Below are positions 27,012 through 35,567 of a DNA stretch of 64,000 nucleotides, piece by piece (position 1 is the first letter of the stretch; each line of letters begins with the position of its first letter). The notes beneath the pieces are model-generated. The model saw nothing but the letters and a program-made list of their open reading frames with translations, did no database searches and was not told the DNA's origin. Origin of the DNA: Kerstersia gyiorum (GTDB taxonomy: Bacteria > Pseudomonadota > Gammaproteobacteria > Burkholderiales > Burkholderiaceae_B); NCBI RefSeq assembly GCF_004216755.1, contig NZ_SGWZ01000005.1, forward strand, positions 167,026 through 231,025, given 5' to 3'. The position numbers and the translations under genes are program-made.

Positions 27012-28487
27012 ATGACCCGTCCGCTCCCCAAGCTGTTCCTGGCCTGCATTCTCGCCTGCCCTTATTTTTCCGCCTGCGCCGACGACGACGATACCCGCTT
27101 CCTGCTGAACACCACGCAACAGCAACTGCGTGTCGAACAGCAACGGGACTGGGTGCACGCCGATACGCCGGCAGGGGAAAGACGCCTGGTCATCGAAGGC
27201 CAGGAATATCGTGTCGCAGAAGATGCCGCCGGCCTGGCATTGGGTATCTTCTATGCCATCAACCTGCAGCAGTGGGATAAAGTCGAGGAATTCCTTTCGA
27301 AGTACCGTCTGTTGGCAGCCAGCCGGACAGAAGTGATCCTGCTGGCCGAAGGCCTGCATGCCCGTGCACGAGGCGATACCGCAACTGCGCTGGAGCGCCT
27401 GCGGCGCGCCAAGCTTGCCGCCCCCGGCGACACCCGTATCCGCCTGGAACTTGCGCGGCTTTATGCCGAGGACTATCAGAGCCACGAAGCCATCGAACAA
27501 TTCGAAGCCGTGAGGGCCGAGGACATTCCGCCTGAAACCCGCAGCACCATCGACACCTACATTGCCGCCGTCGCTCAACGCAACCGCTGGCACGGCTCAC
27601 TCAGCATCGGTGGCGGCTACAGCAACAACATCAACCAGGCCAATGGTGCGCAACGCTGCGTCGTCCAGATCCTGCAGCAATGCTTCGTCACCGAGTCCCT
27701 GCCCGCACCGGTGGCGTCGTCCTTCCTGAACTACCAGCTTTCCCTGCAGAAACGCATTGCGCTGGGCGGCCATCACAACCTGCTGCTCCGCCCGCTGCTC
27801 TACGGCACCCGATATCACAAAGAAGACAACCAAAGTACTTTTCTCAAGGACAGCAGCGACAACACCACCGTGCTCTATGCCGGCTACAACTACAAAAACG
27901 CCAGCACGGAGTTTTCCGTCTCCCCCTACTTCGAGCACTATTACCGGGGCACGCACACCCATTACACAACACCCGGCCTGGAACTCAGTTTGTCGCATGA
28001 CCTGAACCGCCGCTGGACACTGAATGCCCAGGCCAACAGCAAGCGCTACCATTACTCGGACGCGGAAAAGTTGTACTTCTCGGACTACACGCAGTCCTCG
28101 GCCGGCCTGGGAGCCAGCTTTCAATTGTCTGCCACGGGGTCCCTGTTCGCAGGGGTCGATTGGACCCGCCGCCGCTACCCCTGGGCGGCCGCCAGCAGCA
28201 AGGACCAGGCCTGGCGCATCGGCCTGTTCAAATATTTCGACAGCGGCTTTTACCTCAATGCCATGGCGCTCTATCGTGACAGCCGCTATGACGAGCGCAC
28301 CTTCCTGTCGGACAACCCGCGCAAGGACATTCAGAAAATGCTGATCGCCACGCTGGGCATGCCACGCTGGCGCATCGGCAGCATTTATCCGGAAATCCGC
28401 TTCAAAAGGCTCATCAACGATAGCAACATCATCCACTATCAATATCGCCAAAGCGAAGCATCGCTCAATTTCAAGTACATCTTCTGA
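27012..28487 (+). CDS. Slam translocator (DUF560, type XI secretion outer-membrane barrel)
   Basis: The 491-residue protein has a signal peptide (LFLACILACPYFSACA), a TPR-like helical domain (residues ~60-190: LALGIFYAINLQQWDKVEEFL, DTRIRLELARLYAEDYQSHEAIEQFE) and a C-terminal 14-strand barrel starting at WHGSLSIGGGYSNNINQAN and ending in ASLNFKYIF. This two-part layout is that of surface lipoprotein assembly modulators. It should move the upstream hemophilin-like protein across the outer membrane. Confidence 0.88.
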   Translation: MTRPLPKLFLACILACPYFSACADDDDTRFLLNTTQQQLRVEQQRDWVHADTPAGERRLVIEGQEYRVAEDAAGLALGIFYAINLQQWDKVEEFLSKYRLLAASRTEVILLAEGLHARARGDTATALERLRRAKLAAPGDTRIRLELARLYAEDYQSHEAIEQFEAVRAEDIPPETRSTIDTYIAAVAQRNRWHGSLSIGGGYSNNINQANGAQRCVVQILQQCFVTESLPAPVASSFLNYQLSLQKRIALGGHHNLLLRPLLYGTRYHKEDNQSTFLKDSSDNTTVLYAGYNYKNASTEFSVSPYFEHYYRGTHTHYTTPGLELSLSHDLNRRWTLNAQANSKRYHYSDAEKLYFSDYTQSSAGLGASFQLSATGSLFAGVDWTRRRYPWAAASSKDQAWRIGLFKYFDSGFYLNAMALYRDSRYDERTFLSDNPRKDIQKMLIATLGMPRWRIGSIYPEIRFKRLINDSNIIHYQYRQSEASLNFKYIF

Positions 28488-28546
28488 GCCCTGGCAGGCC
28501 TGGCAAACCGGCCTTCGACTGCACACCCAACAGCACCCACGACAGC

Positions 28547-28565
28547 GGGAATGATAATTGTCATT
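28547..28565. promoter_or_regulatory. Fur-box-like site before the ABC substrate-binding protein gene
   Basis: A near-perfect 16-bp palindrome AATGATAATTGTCATT (28550-28565) contains an exact AATGATAAT half of the Fur consensus; 13 of 19 positions match by eye. It lies about 60 bp before the start of the substrate-binding protein gene. Confidence 0.7.
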
Positions 28566-28623
28566 GTCTTTCACGCCATGACGCGCCACACTGCGACGCA
28601 TCAAGGCTTTCCATCCAGACATC

Positions 28624-29661
28624 ATGCATCGCCCGTTTCCACACCCGCAACGCCGCCGTTTGCTGCTGTCCCTGGCATTGGCGCCTGCTGCGACAGCACT
28701 GCCCTGGCATACTCATGCCTCGGAAGCCGCTGCACCTGCCCGCTACCCTATCCTGACCCTCTCCGGCCCGCCCGCGACTGTCACCCTGCCGTTGCTGCAC
28801 ATGCTGGAAACCAATCCGCTGGCCGATGTTGCCGAAAAACTGGTGTTCAAGCCCTGGCGCGATCCCGACCAGCTGCGTGTCATCGCCATCGAGCAAAGCG
28901 CGGATTTCATTGCGGCGCCTTCCAATGTGGCGGCCAATCTGTATAACCGCGGCGTGCCGCTGCAACTGCTGAATGTGTCCGTCTGGGGCATGCTGGCGCT
29001 GGTGTCGCGCACGCCAGGCCGCCATACGCTGGCAGACTTCAAGGGCGAAGAAATCGCCATGCCGTTTCGCGCCGACATGCCCGATATCCTGTTCCAGCTC
29101 CTGGCACGCGCGCAGGGGCTGGACCCGCAGCGCGATTTCAAGCTGCGTTATGTGGCCTCGCCCATGGATGCAGCGCAATTGCTGATCACTCGCCGGGTCG
29201 ATCATGCACTGCTGGCCGAGCCTGCCGTTTCCATGGTGCTGGCGAAGTCGCAGTCTTTTCCTGCCAATGTCATTGCGCCCGACCTGTACCGCAGCGTGGA
29301 TTTGCAGCAGGAATGGGGCCGGCTGTTGCATCGCGAACCCCGTATTCCGCAAGCCGGTATCGCCGTGCTGGGCCAGGCCGCGCAGGACCCGGCCCTGCTG
29401 ACGCGTTTTAACGCCGCCCATGCCGATTCGCACGCCTGGTGCATCGCCAACCCGGACGCCTGCGGCGAGCTGGCGGAAAAGTATATCGACCTGCTGCGCG
29501 CCGATGCCGTCGCGGACGCCCTGCGCCATACCCCCGGCTATCTGACCAGCGCCGCCCAGGCGCGCCCGGAACTGGAGTTCTTTTACCAGGCGCTGCTGGA
29601 ACAGAATCCGCAAATGGTGGGCGGCAAATTGCCCGACGACGGCTTCTATTACACGCCGTAA
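28624..29661 (+). CDS. ABC transporter substrate-binding protein (NMT1/SsuA-like), possibly Tat-exported
   Basis: The 345-residue protein starts with a Tat-like leader (QRRRLLLSLALAP) ending near HTHASEA. It then follows the two-lobed NMT1/TauA-type fold (TVTLPLLHMLETNPLADVAEKLVF, ADFIAAPSNVAANLYNRGVPLQLLNV, RVDHALLAEPAVSMVLAKS). Relatives bind nitrate, sulfonates, pyrimidines or other small solutes, so the ligand cannot be named. The cognate permease lies 381 bp downstream, unusually far. A Fur-like box precedes both units. Confidence 0.8.
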   Translation: MHRPFPHPQRRRLLLSLALAPAATALPWHTHASEAAAPARYPILTLSGPPATVTLPLLHMLETNPLADVAEKLVFKPWRDPDQLRVIAIEQSADFIAAPSNVAANLYNRGVPLQLLNVSVWGMLALVSRTPGRHTLADFKGEEIAMPFRADMPDILFQLLARAQGLDPQRDFKLRYVASPMDAAQLLITRRVDHALLAEPAVSMVLAKSQSFPANVIAPDLYRSVDLQQEWGRLLHREPRIPQAGIAVLGQAAQDPALLTRFNAAHADSHAWCIANPDACGELAEKYIDLLRADAVADALRHTPGYLTSAAQARPELEFFYQALLEQNPQMVGGKLPDDGFYYTP

Positions 29662-30042
29662 ACCCCCCATCCAAACTCGGGCGCAGTACTGACACCCAGC
29701 CGGGCGCCATGCCGCCTGGCCACCGCCCTGGCATGCCGGACGTCCTCGGGATGGGGCCTGCCATATGACCGGCTTGTATGGCCATGCGACAAGGGGCAGG
29801 CCCATCGTCCGGGATACGTGAACAAGGCCGCTCGCATCCAGCAGCCCTGCCCGGGCCCCGCAAAAAATAGTCGGCCACGGCCCGGCCAATGATAATTATC
29901 ATTGGCTTTGCATGCCCGATCTGGTGACATGGCAGGTTGACTTCCCTGCCCCGTATTTTCCCTGCGCCACCCCTGTGTCCATGTTTTCATGTCAGACCCC
30001 TACATGCCAGGCTTTCCTTAGCGTCAACAGGCCGTCCACGTC
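29662..30042 (+). promoter_or_regulatory. 381-bp intergenic region with its own promoter zone
   Basis: There is no plausible gene between the substrate-binding protein and the permease: the minus-strand frames are Arg/Pro-rich shadows. The region contains the perfect Fur-like palindrome at 29885-29906. Permease, ATPase and NnrS therefore probably form a separate iron-responsive transcript. Confidence 0.55.
29885..29906. promoter_or_regulatory. Perfect 22-bp Fur-box-like palindrome
   Basis: The 22 bases are an exact inverted repeat centred between 29895 and 29896, with core AATGATAATTATCATT flanked by GCC and GGC. The core combines GATAAT and ATTATC, and 14 of 19 positions match the Fur consensus by eye. 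It lies about 137 bp before the permease start. Confidence 0.75.
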
Positions 30043-30831
30043 ATGACTCTATTCCGCCGTCTGCTGGCCGCTGTGCTGGCCTATCTCTGGAGTGGCTGGG
30101 GCGCCATCGCCAGCCTGTGCCTGTTCGCCGCCGCCTGGGAATGGGCAGCGCTGGCCTATGGCCCCCTGATCCTGCCCACGCCGGGTGCAGTGCTGGCCTC
30201 GCTGGCCCGGCTGCTGGATACTTTTCCGGCTTGGGAAACACTGGCCATCTCGGCGCGCCGCGCCATGGCAGGCTTCGCGCTGGCCCTGGTGGCGGGCAGC
30301 CTGCTGGGTCTGCTGGCCGGGTTGTCCATGACCGCCGCCATGGCCTCGCGGCCGCTGATCACGCTACTGGTCGGCATGCCGCCCATCGCCTGGCTGGTGC
30401 TGGCCATGCTGTGGTTCGGCAGCGGCGACCTCACCCCTATTTTCACGGTGTTCATCGCCTGCGTGCCCATCGTGTTCGCCGCCGCCATGCAGGGCGCGCG
30501 CACCTTGGGCAATGAACTGAAGGACATGGCACGGGCCTATCGCATGCCCTGGCACATGATGCTCACCGATCTGTACCTGCCGCACATGCTGTCCTACCTG
30601 TTCCCTGCCTGGATCACGGCGCTGGGCTCCTCCTGGAAAGTCGTGGTGATGGCAGAGCTGCTGAGTTCGTCCGACGGCGTTGGCGCGGCACTGGCCGCCG
30701 CACGCTCCCATCTGGATACCGTCGCAACACTGTCCTGGATCACCGCCATCCTGGGCCTGCTGCTGGCCGTGGAATACCTGCTGCTGGAACCCATCAAGCG
30801 CCAGGTGGAACGCTGGAGGCCGCAAGCATGA
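30043..30831 (+). CDS. ABC transporter permease (SsuC/TauC-like)
   Basis: This 262-residue inner-membrane protein has about six hydrophobic segments and the BPD permease EAA-type loop (MARAYRMPWHMMLTDLYLPH). The motif LPTPGAVLASLARLL near residue 45 is typical of the nitrate/sulfonate/taurine subfamily. Its stop overlaps the ATPase start by 4 bp. It should pair with the upstream substrate-binding protein. Confidence 0.9.
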   Translation: MTLFRRLLAAVLAYLWSGWGAIASLCLFAAAWEWAALAYGPLILPTPGAVLASLARLLDTFPAWETLAISARRAMAGFALALVAGSLLGLLAGLSMTAAMASRPLITLLVGMPPIAWLVLAMLWFGSGDLTPIFTVFIACVPIVFAAAMQGARTLGNELKDMARAYRMPWHMMLTDLYLPHMLSYLFPAWITALGSSWKVVVMAELLSSSDGVGAALAAARSHLDTVATLSWITAILGLLLAVEYLLLEPIKRQVERWRPQA

Positions 30832-31661
30832 ACTGTTCCTGTCAGGTGCCAGCAGAAACAACCACCATGCCGCCCGCCGCTGCGCCTTTGCTGCATCTGC
30901 AGGGCATCCATCACCGCTATGCGCTCACCGACGCGCTGGTGGGCGTGGATTTCGCCATGCAGGCCAGCGAAACCGTTGCGCTGATCGGCCCATCCGGCTG
31001 CGGCAAGAGCACGATGATGCATATCGTGGCCGGCCTGCTGCAAGCCTCGCACGGCAAGGTCGTCAATCGTGCCATCAGCATCGGCTGCGTCTTCCAGGAT
31101 GCCCGTCTCCTGCCCTGGAAACGCGTACTGGAAAATATCGCGCTGGGCCTGCGTGCCCGTGGCGTATCACGGGTCGCCAGGATGCGGCATGCCGCTGCGC
31201 TGGCCGCCCGGATGGAGCTGTCGGTCAACGATTACCGCAAGTTTCCGCACGAACTGTCCGGCGGCATGCAAAGCCGCGTCGCCCTGGCCCGCGCGCTGGC
31301 CATAGACCCGGATCTGCTGCTGCTAGACGAACCGTTTTCGGCGCTGGATATCGGCCTGAAAACCGAGATGTACCGGCTGCTGCGCGAATATGTGGATGAA
31401 CGCGGCTGCGCGGTGCTGATGATTACCCACGACCTGATGGAAGCCGTCCGGCTGGCCGACCGCATCATCATGATGGCACCTTCGCCCGGCCGCATCGTTT
31501 ATTCACATGCCATCGCCACCCCGCGCACGCAGCGCGACGACGCCTGGATTTACCAAACCGCCGGCGCCTTGATGCAGCTGCCCGAGGTTCGCCAGGGCTT
31601 CGAGCTGGAGCCCGCAACCGACCTGCCGCCCATCGTTCACCAGGGACACTCATGCGCCTGA
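30828..31661 (+). CDS. ABC transporter ATPase (SsuB/TauB-like)
   Basis: The 277-residue ATPase has Walker A GPSGCGKST, signature LSGGMQSR, Walker B LLLLDEPFSALD and H-loop ITHD. A start at 30828 overlaps the permease stop (ATGA); an internal ATG at 30867 (MPPAAAPLL) is an alternative. The stop overlaps the nnrS start by 10 bp, so NnrS is translated as part of the same transcript. Confidence 0.92.
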   Translation: MNCSCQVPAETTTMPPAAAPLLHLQGIHHRYALTDALVGVDFAMQASETVALIGPSGCGKSTMMHIVAGLLQASHGKVVNRAISIGCVFQDARLLPWKRVLENIALGLRARGVSRVARMRHAAALAARMELSVNDYRKFPHELSGGMQSRVALARALAIDPDLLLLDEPFSALDIGLKTEMYRLLREYVDERGCAVLMITHDLMEAVRLADRIIMMAPSPGRIVYSHAIATPRTQRDDAWIYQTAGALMQLPEVRQGFELEPATDLPPIVHQGHSCA

Positions 31662-32968
31662 ACCCGCCTCAGGCCCTGCTCGCCCGCTGCCTCCGGCCGA
31701 TGCTGGCCCACCCGGTGCTGACCTGCGCCTTCCGGCCGTTTTTCCTTTTGACCGCCATCAGCGGCGCCCTGCTGCTGCTTCTTTGGCTGGCATCGGCCAC
31801 CCCATTGCCGCTGTTCGCCTGGCTGCGCCAGACCATGCCCGGCGGCGGCACGGCCTGGCATGCCCATGAGCTGATCTACGGCTATGGCATGGCTGCCGTC
31901 GCCGGTTTCCTGCTGGTGGCCGTGCCCGAATTCACGCAAACACCGGCATTCTCACGCGCCAGGGCTGCCACCCTGGCCCTGCTCTGGCTGCTGGCCCGGC
32001 TGGCCTACCTGGCCGCACCCATCTGGCCCTTCGGCCTGGGGCTGTGGCCCGCCTTGCTGTGCAATCTGGCCCTGGAGCTGCTGCTTGCCGCGACGGTCCT
32101 GCCGCCGCTGCTGCGTGCGTCCGGGCGCGGCCAGTCCGGCTTTGCCTGGGGCTTGATCTGCCTGCTGCCGCTACAGGCCGGCTTCTTTGCCGCGTCGCTC
32201 ATGCATGGCGATGGCATGCGCTGGCTGCATGCCGCTGTCGGCGCGTTGATGGCCCTGATCATTGTGGCGGCCAGCCGCATTTCCATGCGCATCGTCAATA
32301 GCCGTATCCATGAAGGCCGGCTGCTGGACCCCTTGCCGGAAACACCGTTGTACCTGGCCCGGCCGCCACGCCGCAATTTTGCCATTTTCACCATCGCGCT
32401 GTGCGCAGCGCTGGAATTCCTGCAAGTCGCGCCCACGGTGCTGGGCTGGTGCGCGCTGGCCGCCTGCGCCGCCATGCTGAACCTGCTCAACGACTGGCAT
32501 GTCGGCCGGCCCTTGCTGACCCGCTGGGCGCTGATGCTGTACGCCTGCTACTGGCTGATGGCGCTGGGCTACGGCCTGATGGGCGCGCACTGGCTGGGAC
32601 TGCCGGGCGCCTTGTCGGCCGGGCGTCATCTGCTGATGATAGGCGGCATGGGGCTGTCCATTTTCGCGGTCATGTGCATCGCCGGGCGTTTCCACAGCGG
32701 GCATTGGCTGGATCAACGGCACTGGATACCGCTGAGCGCCATCGCCTTGTGCGCTGCCGCCCTGCTGCGGGCCTGGGCCGGCCTGACGGCCTCGCCGCTG
32801 GTGCAGCACCTGACACTGGCTGCGTCCGGCCTGCTTTGGGTGGCCGTGTTCTCCGCCTATGCGGTGTACTTCTGGCCCATCCTGACGCGCCCCCGCACAG
32901 ACGGTCTGGAAGGCTGCGCCGAACCACTCAGTGATGGGCACGGCGGCGCTTCGCACCAATGCGGATAA
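31652..32968 (+). CDS. nnrS: NnrS family haem-copper membrane protein
   Basis: The 438-residue polytopic protein has about twelve membrane helices. Family signatures are visible: CAFRPFFLLTAISGAL near the N-terminus and TAWHAHELIYGYGMAAVAGFLLVAVPEFT, with conserved His and Glu residues. NnrS proteins help cells withstand nitric oxide and are linked to denitrification regulons. Overlap with the ABC ATPase gene indicates co-expression with a probably Fur-controlled importer, which is not the usual NO-regulon setting. Confidence 0.9.
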   Translation: MRLNPPQALLARCLRPMLAHPVLTCAFRPFFLLTAISGALLLLLWLASATPLPLFAWLRQTMPGGGTAWHAHELIYGYGMAAVAGFLLVAVPEFTQTPAFSRARAATLALLWLLARLAYLAAPIWPFGLGLWPALLCNLALELLLAATVLPPLLRASGRGQSGFAWGLICLLPLQAGFFAASLMHGDGMRWLHAAVGALMALIIVAASRISMRIVNSRIHEGRLLDPLPETPLYLARPPRRNFAIFTIALCAALEFLQVAPTVLGWCALAACAAMLNLLNDWHVGRPLLTRWALMLYACYWLMALGYGLMGAHWLGLPGALSAGRHLLMIGGMGLSIFAVMCIAGRFHSGHWLDQRHWIPLSAIALCAAALLRAWAGLTASPLVQHLTLAASGLLWVAVFSAYAVYFWPILTRPRTDGLEGCAEPLSDGHGGASHQCG

Positions 32969-33184
32969 CGTTCCCGCCGGGATGGCGCTCAGGCGGCACC
33001 TGCTGCGCCTGCAGAAGTTGCCACCCCGGCAACAAGCACTGGCGGCGAACCATCACTTTCAATGAATAGTTCTTATTTCCTACCCAAGCCACGCTATTCA
33101 TGCCAAAATCAACGTCCCACCAGGCATCCCTAGCGCAGCCACGCCAACCAGGCCGGGCAGCGCCCTCGCCACCGCGATACGGAC
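32969..33184 (+). other. Intergenic region nnrS to crp/fnr-type gene
   Basis: These 216 bp contain a small GTTGCC-N5-GGCAAC hairpin (33017-33033) just after nnrS and an AT-rich stretch at 33052-33110 likely to hold the regulator promoter. No FNR/DNR-type TTGAT-N4-ATCAA site was found. Confidence 0.4.
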
Positions 33185-33952
33185 ATGGCCTTGATTGACG
33201 ACACCTCGTTTGCCACACTGACTGCCCATCCCTTGTTCCGGCCACTGGCGGAAGAAGGGTGCCGGCAGCTGGCGGCAGAAGCCTCCACCTTCCGTTTCGA
33301 TACGGGCGAGCATGTTTTCCATACCGGCGGCCCGGCGGAATCCTTCTATCTGATCAAGGAAGGCAGCATACGGCTGTACCGACCCAACCACGAAGGCAAC
33401 GAGAAAGTCTTCCAGATCCTCCATGGCGGCGACCTGGTTGCCGAAACTGCCATGTTCGCCGAGCCCTGCCTGTACCCGCTGTCGGCGCAGGCGGAAAGCG
33501 CCGCCACGCTCTACCGCTTCTCCCGCGACGGACTGCTGGCGCTGGCACGACACCACAGCGAGTTCTGCATGCATCTGCTGGCCACGATGTCCGCCCGCAT
33601 CTACCAGGCAGTCAACCGCATCGACCACCTCACCGTCGGCAATGCCAGCCAGCGCCTGGTCATGTATCTGCTGGATCTCTGCCGTGAACAACGCAGCCGG
33701 CGCATCCACTTTCCAGTCTCAAACCACGCACTGGCGCGCCAGCTCAATATCACGCCCGAAACGCTATCGCGCCAACTCAATCATTTCAAGCGCACCGGCC
33801 TGATGGATGGCAAGAATCGCGACTGGGTCCTGCTCGACCTCGACGCCCTGCACCTGGCCGTCGGACTGCCTTCGCCGGGAAAAGCCATGCGCGAACAATT
33901 CCAGGTCACCGACCTTGGCGGCAATCTGTTCGGCTGCTGCAATTTCCGCTGA
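33185..33952 (+). CDS. Crp/Fnr family transcriptional regulator (Dnr-like)
   Basis: The 255-residue protein has an N-terminal cNMP-like domain (FRFDTGEHVFHTGGPAESFYLIKEGSIRLYRP) and a C-terminal winged HTH (VSNHALARQLNITPETLSRQLNHFK). It lacks the N-terminal Cys cluster of oxygen-sensing FNR, as in NO-responsive DNR/NnrR regulators. It is a plausible regulator of the adjacent nnrS unit, but no matching DNA site was seen. An unusual C-terminal tail (NLFGCCNFR) carries two adjacent Cys. Confidence 0.85.
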   Translation: MALIDDTSFATLTAHPLFRPLAEEGCRQLAAEASTFRFDTGEHVFHTGGPAESFYLIKEGSIRLYRPNHEGNEKVFQILHGGDLVAETAMFAEPCLYPLSAQAESAATLYRFSRDGLLALARHHSEFCMHLLATMSARIYQAVNRIDHLTVGNASQRLVMYLLDLCREQRSRRIHFPVSNHALARQLNITPETLSRQLNHFKRTGLMDGKNRDWVLLDLDALHLAVGLPSPGKAMREQFQVTDLGGNLFGCCNFR

Positions 33953-34119
33953 AGCCCGGCCCACAGCTATGCCTGACGTGGTTTTCCGCACAAACTTTAC
34001 GCAATGCTCACCAACAGACACAGCCGGGTTGTAGTACATTGGCTCCCTGATGTGCCGCATCGTCCGCGCCAGGCGCGTGGCCTGCCGCACGCACCGGTTT
34101 TTGCATTGGAAGTCGCCAC

Positions 34120-34713
34120 ATGAACATGAGCTCGCGCGTCCGTGCGCATTTCGAGGCCAATATCGCCGCCACCCAGGCCAGCATGGATGTGCTGACCGAC
34201 CCGCTGGCGCTGGGCGTCGATATCCTCTTCAACGCACTGGTCAACAACAGCAAGATCCTGGCCTGCGGCAATGGTGGTTCAGCCGCCGATGCCCAGCACT
34301 TCATCGCCGAGCTGGTGGGACGGTTCGAGCGGGAACGCCTGCCTCTGGCCGGTGTCGCACTCAATACCGATACTTCCATCATGACCGCGGTTGGCAACGA
34401 CTACGGCTATGAACATGTCTTCGAACGCCAGGTGCAGGCCCTGGGCCAGCCCGGTGATGTGCTGGTCGCCATTACCACCAGCGGCAATTCAGCCAACGTG
34501 CTGCTGGCCGTCGAGGCGGCGCGCGAACGCGACATGCGCGTCATCGCACTGACCGGCAAGGATGGCGGCTCCATGCCAGACCTGCTGTCCACCGAAGACG
34601 TCCACCTGTGCGTGCCCCATGACCGCACCATGCGCATCCAGGAAGTCCACATCCTGCTGCTGCATGCACTGTGCGACGGTATCGACGCACTGCTGCTCGG
34701 AGACCCTGAATGA
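34120..34713 (+). CDS. diaA: SIS-domain phosphoheptose isomerase / DiaA-type protein
   Basis: The 197-residue SIS protein has LACGNGGSAADAQHFIAELVGRFERER and ITTSGNSANVLLAVEAAR. These fit both GmhA (sedoheptulose-7-phosphate isomerase) and the DnaA-binding protein DiaA. Neighbour order rsmI-yraN / this gene / dolP is that of E. coli diaA, which favours DiaA, here split from yraN by the 12-kb block. Its stop overlaps the dolP start (ATGA). Confidence 0.85.
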   Translation: MNMSSRVRAHFEANIAATQASMDVLTDPLALGVDILFNALVNNSKILACGNGGSAADAQHFIAELVGRFERERLPLAGVALNTDTSIMTAVGNDYGYEHVFERQVQALGQPGDVLVAITTSGNSANVLLAVEAARERDMRVIALTGKDGGSMPDLLSTEDVHLCVPHDRTMRIQEVHILLLHALCDGIDALLLGDPE

Positions 34714-35453
34714 AACAGACACTGCTACGTACCAGTATTTGCGCACTCCTGCTGAGCACCACGCTGCTGTCGGCCTGCGCGCCGCTGATCATCGGCGGTG
34801 CTGCGGCAGGAACGGCATTGGTCGCCACCGACCGCCGCACCGCAGGCACGCAGCTGGAAGACAAGAACATCGACCTGAAGGTCGACCAGGTGCTGGTCAA
34901 GGAATTCGACAACGACACCGTGCGCGTGGTCAGCACGGTATACATGGGCAAGGTCCTGCTGACGGGAGAAGTGCCCGACGCCGCCACCCGGGCGAAGATC
35001 GTCGAACGCGTGGGCAAGGTGGAAAATGTCCGCGGCGTACTCGACTACATGGTGATCGCGGAACCCATGACACTGGGCCAGCGCACCGATGACAACTGGC
35101 TGGGCTCCAAGGTTCGCACGGCCCTGCTGCGCACCAAGGGCGTGCCGTCGCGCACCATCGTCAGCACGACGGAACGCGGCGTGGTCTACCTGTTGGGGCG
35201 CGTCACCCAGACCGAAGGCGCCTACGCGGCGGCCGCTGCTGCGCGCGTGAGCGGCGTGCAGCAGGTCATCAAGCTGTTCGACTACGTCACGCCGGAAGAG
35301 GCGCTCGCGCTGGATAGCGCCAATGGTTCGCCCGACGCCGACAAGCAGCCGCCGGCAGGCACGCCGGCACCGACGGCCGAACCCGCGGCTTCCTCTGGAT
35401 CGTCGTTGCCTGCTCCCATCAACGACGGCCCTGAAGTCATGGCCATAGACTGA
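34710..35453 (+). CDS. dolP: BON-domain outer-membrane lipoprotein DolP
   Basis: The 247-residue lipoprotein (lipobox LLSAC, Cys23) has two BON domains: roughly residues 48-115 (LKVDQVLVKEFDN to VRGVLDYMV) and 125-195 (DNWLGSKVRTALLRTKGV to VIKLFDYV). DolP supports outer-membrane integrity at division sites. A C-terminal ~50-residue Pro/Ala/Ser tail is longer than in enterobacteria and looks disordered. A strong terminator follows. Confidence 0.92.
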   Translation: MKQTLLRTSICALLLSTTLLSACAPLIIGGAAAGTALVATDRRTAGTQLEDKNIDLKVDQVLVKEFDNDTVRVVSTVYMGKVLLTGEVPDAATRAKIVERVGKVENVRGVLDYMVIAEPMTLGQRTDDNWLGSKVRTALLRTKGVPSRTIVSTTERGVVYLLGRVTQTEGAYAAAAAARVSGVQQVIKLFDYVTPEEALALDSANGSPDADKQPPAGTPAPTAEPAASSGSSLPAPINDGPEVMAID

Positions 35454-35483
35454 ACGCCGGCGCTGCGTCGTCTGCTGCAAATA

Positions 35484-35514
35484 GGCCCGCTGGCATGATG
35501 CCAGCGGGCCTTTT
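35484..35514 (+). terminator. Intrinsic terminator after dolP
   Basis: GGCCCGCTGGCA (35484-35495) pairs perfectly with TGCCAGCGGGCC (35499-35510) around a 3-nt loop, followed by TTTT. This is the clearest plus-strand terminator in this region. Confidence 0.88.
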
Positions 35515-35523
35515 CATCATGGG

Positions 35524-35553
35524 AGGCAAGGGCCTGGCTTCAGGCCCTTGCCT
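35524..35553 (-). terminator. Second hairpin, downstream of metQ
   Basis: AGGCAAGGGCCTG (35524-35536) and CAGGCCCTTGCCT (35541-35553) form a 13-bp perfect stem with a 4-nt loop, 15 bp past the metQ stop. No U-tract follows on the minus strand, so it may be a 3'-end stabiliser or a weak terminator for metNIQ. Confidence 0.6.
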
Positions 35554-35567
35554 TCATGCCTCTGCGA

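Noticed and set aside
32969..33184. FNR/DNR binding site before the Crp/Fnr gene
   Set aside because: No TTGAT-N4-ATCAA-like sequence with acceptable match was found; the TTGATTGAC near 33190 is inside the coding region and has no second half.
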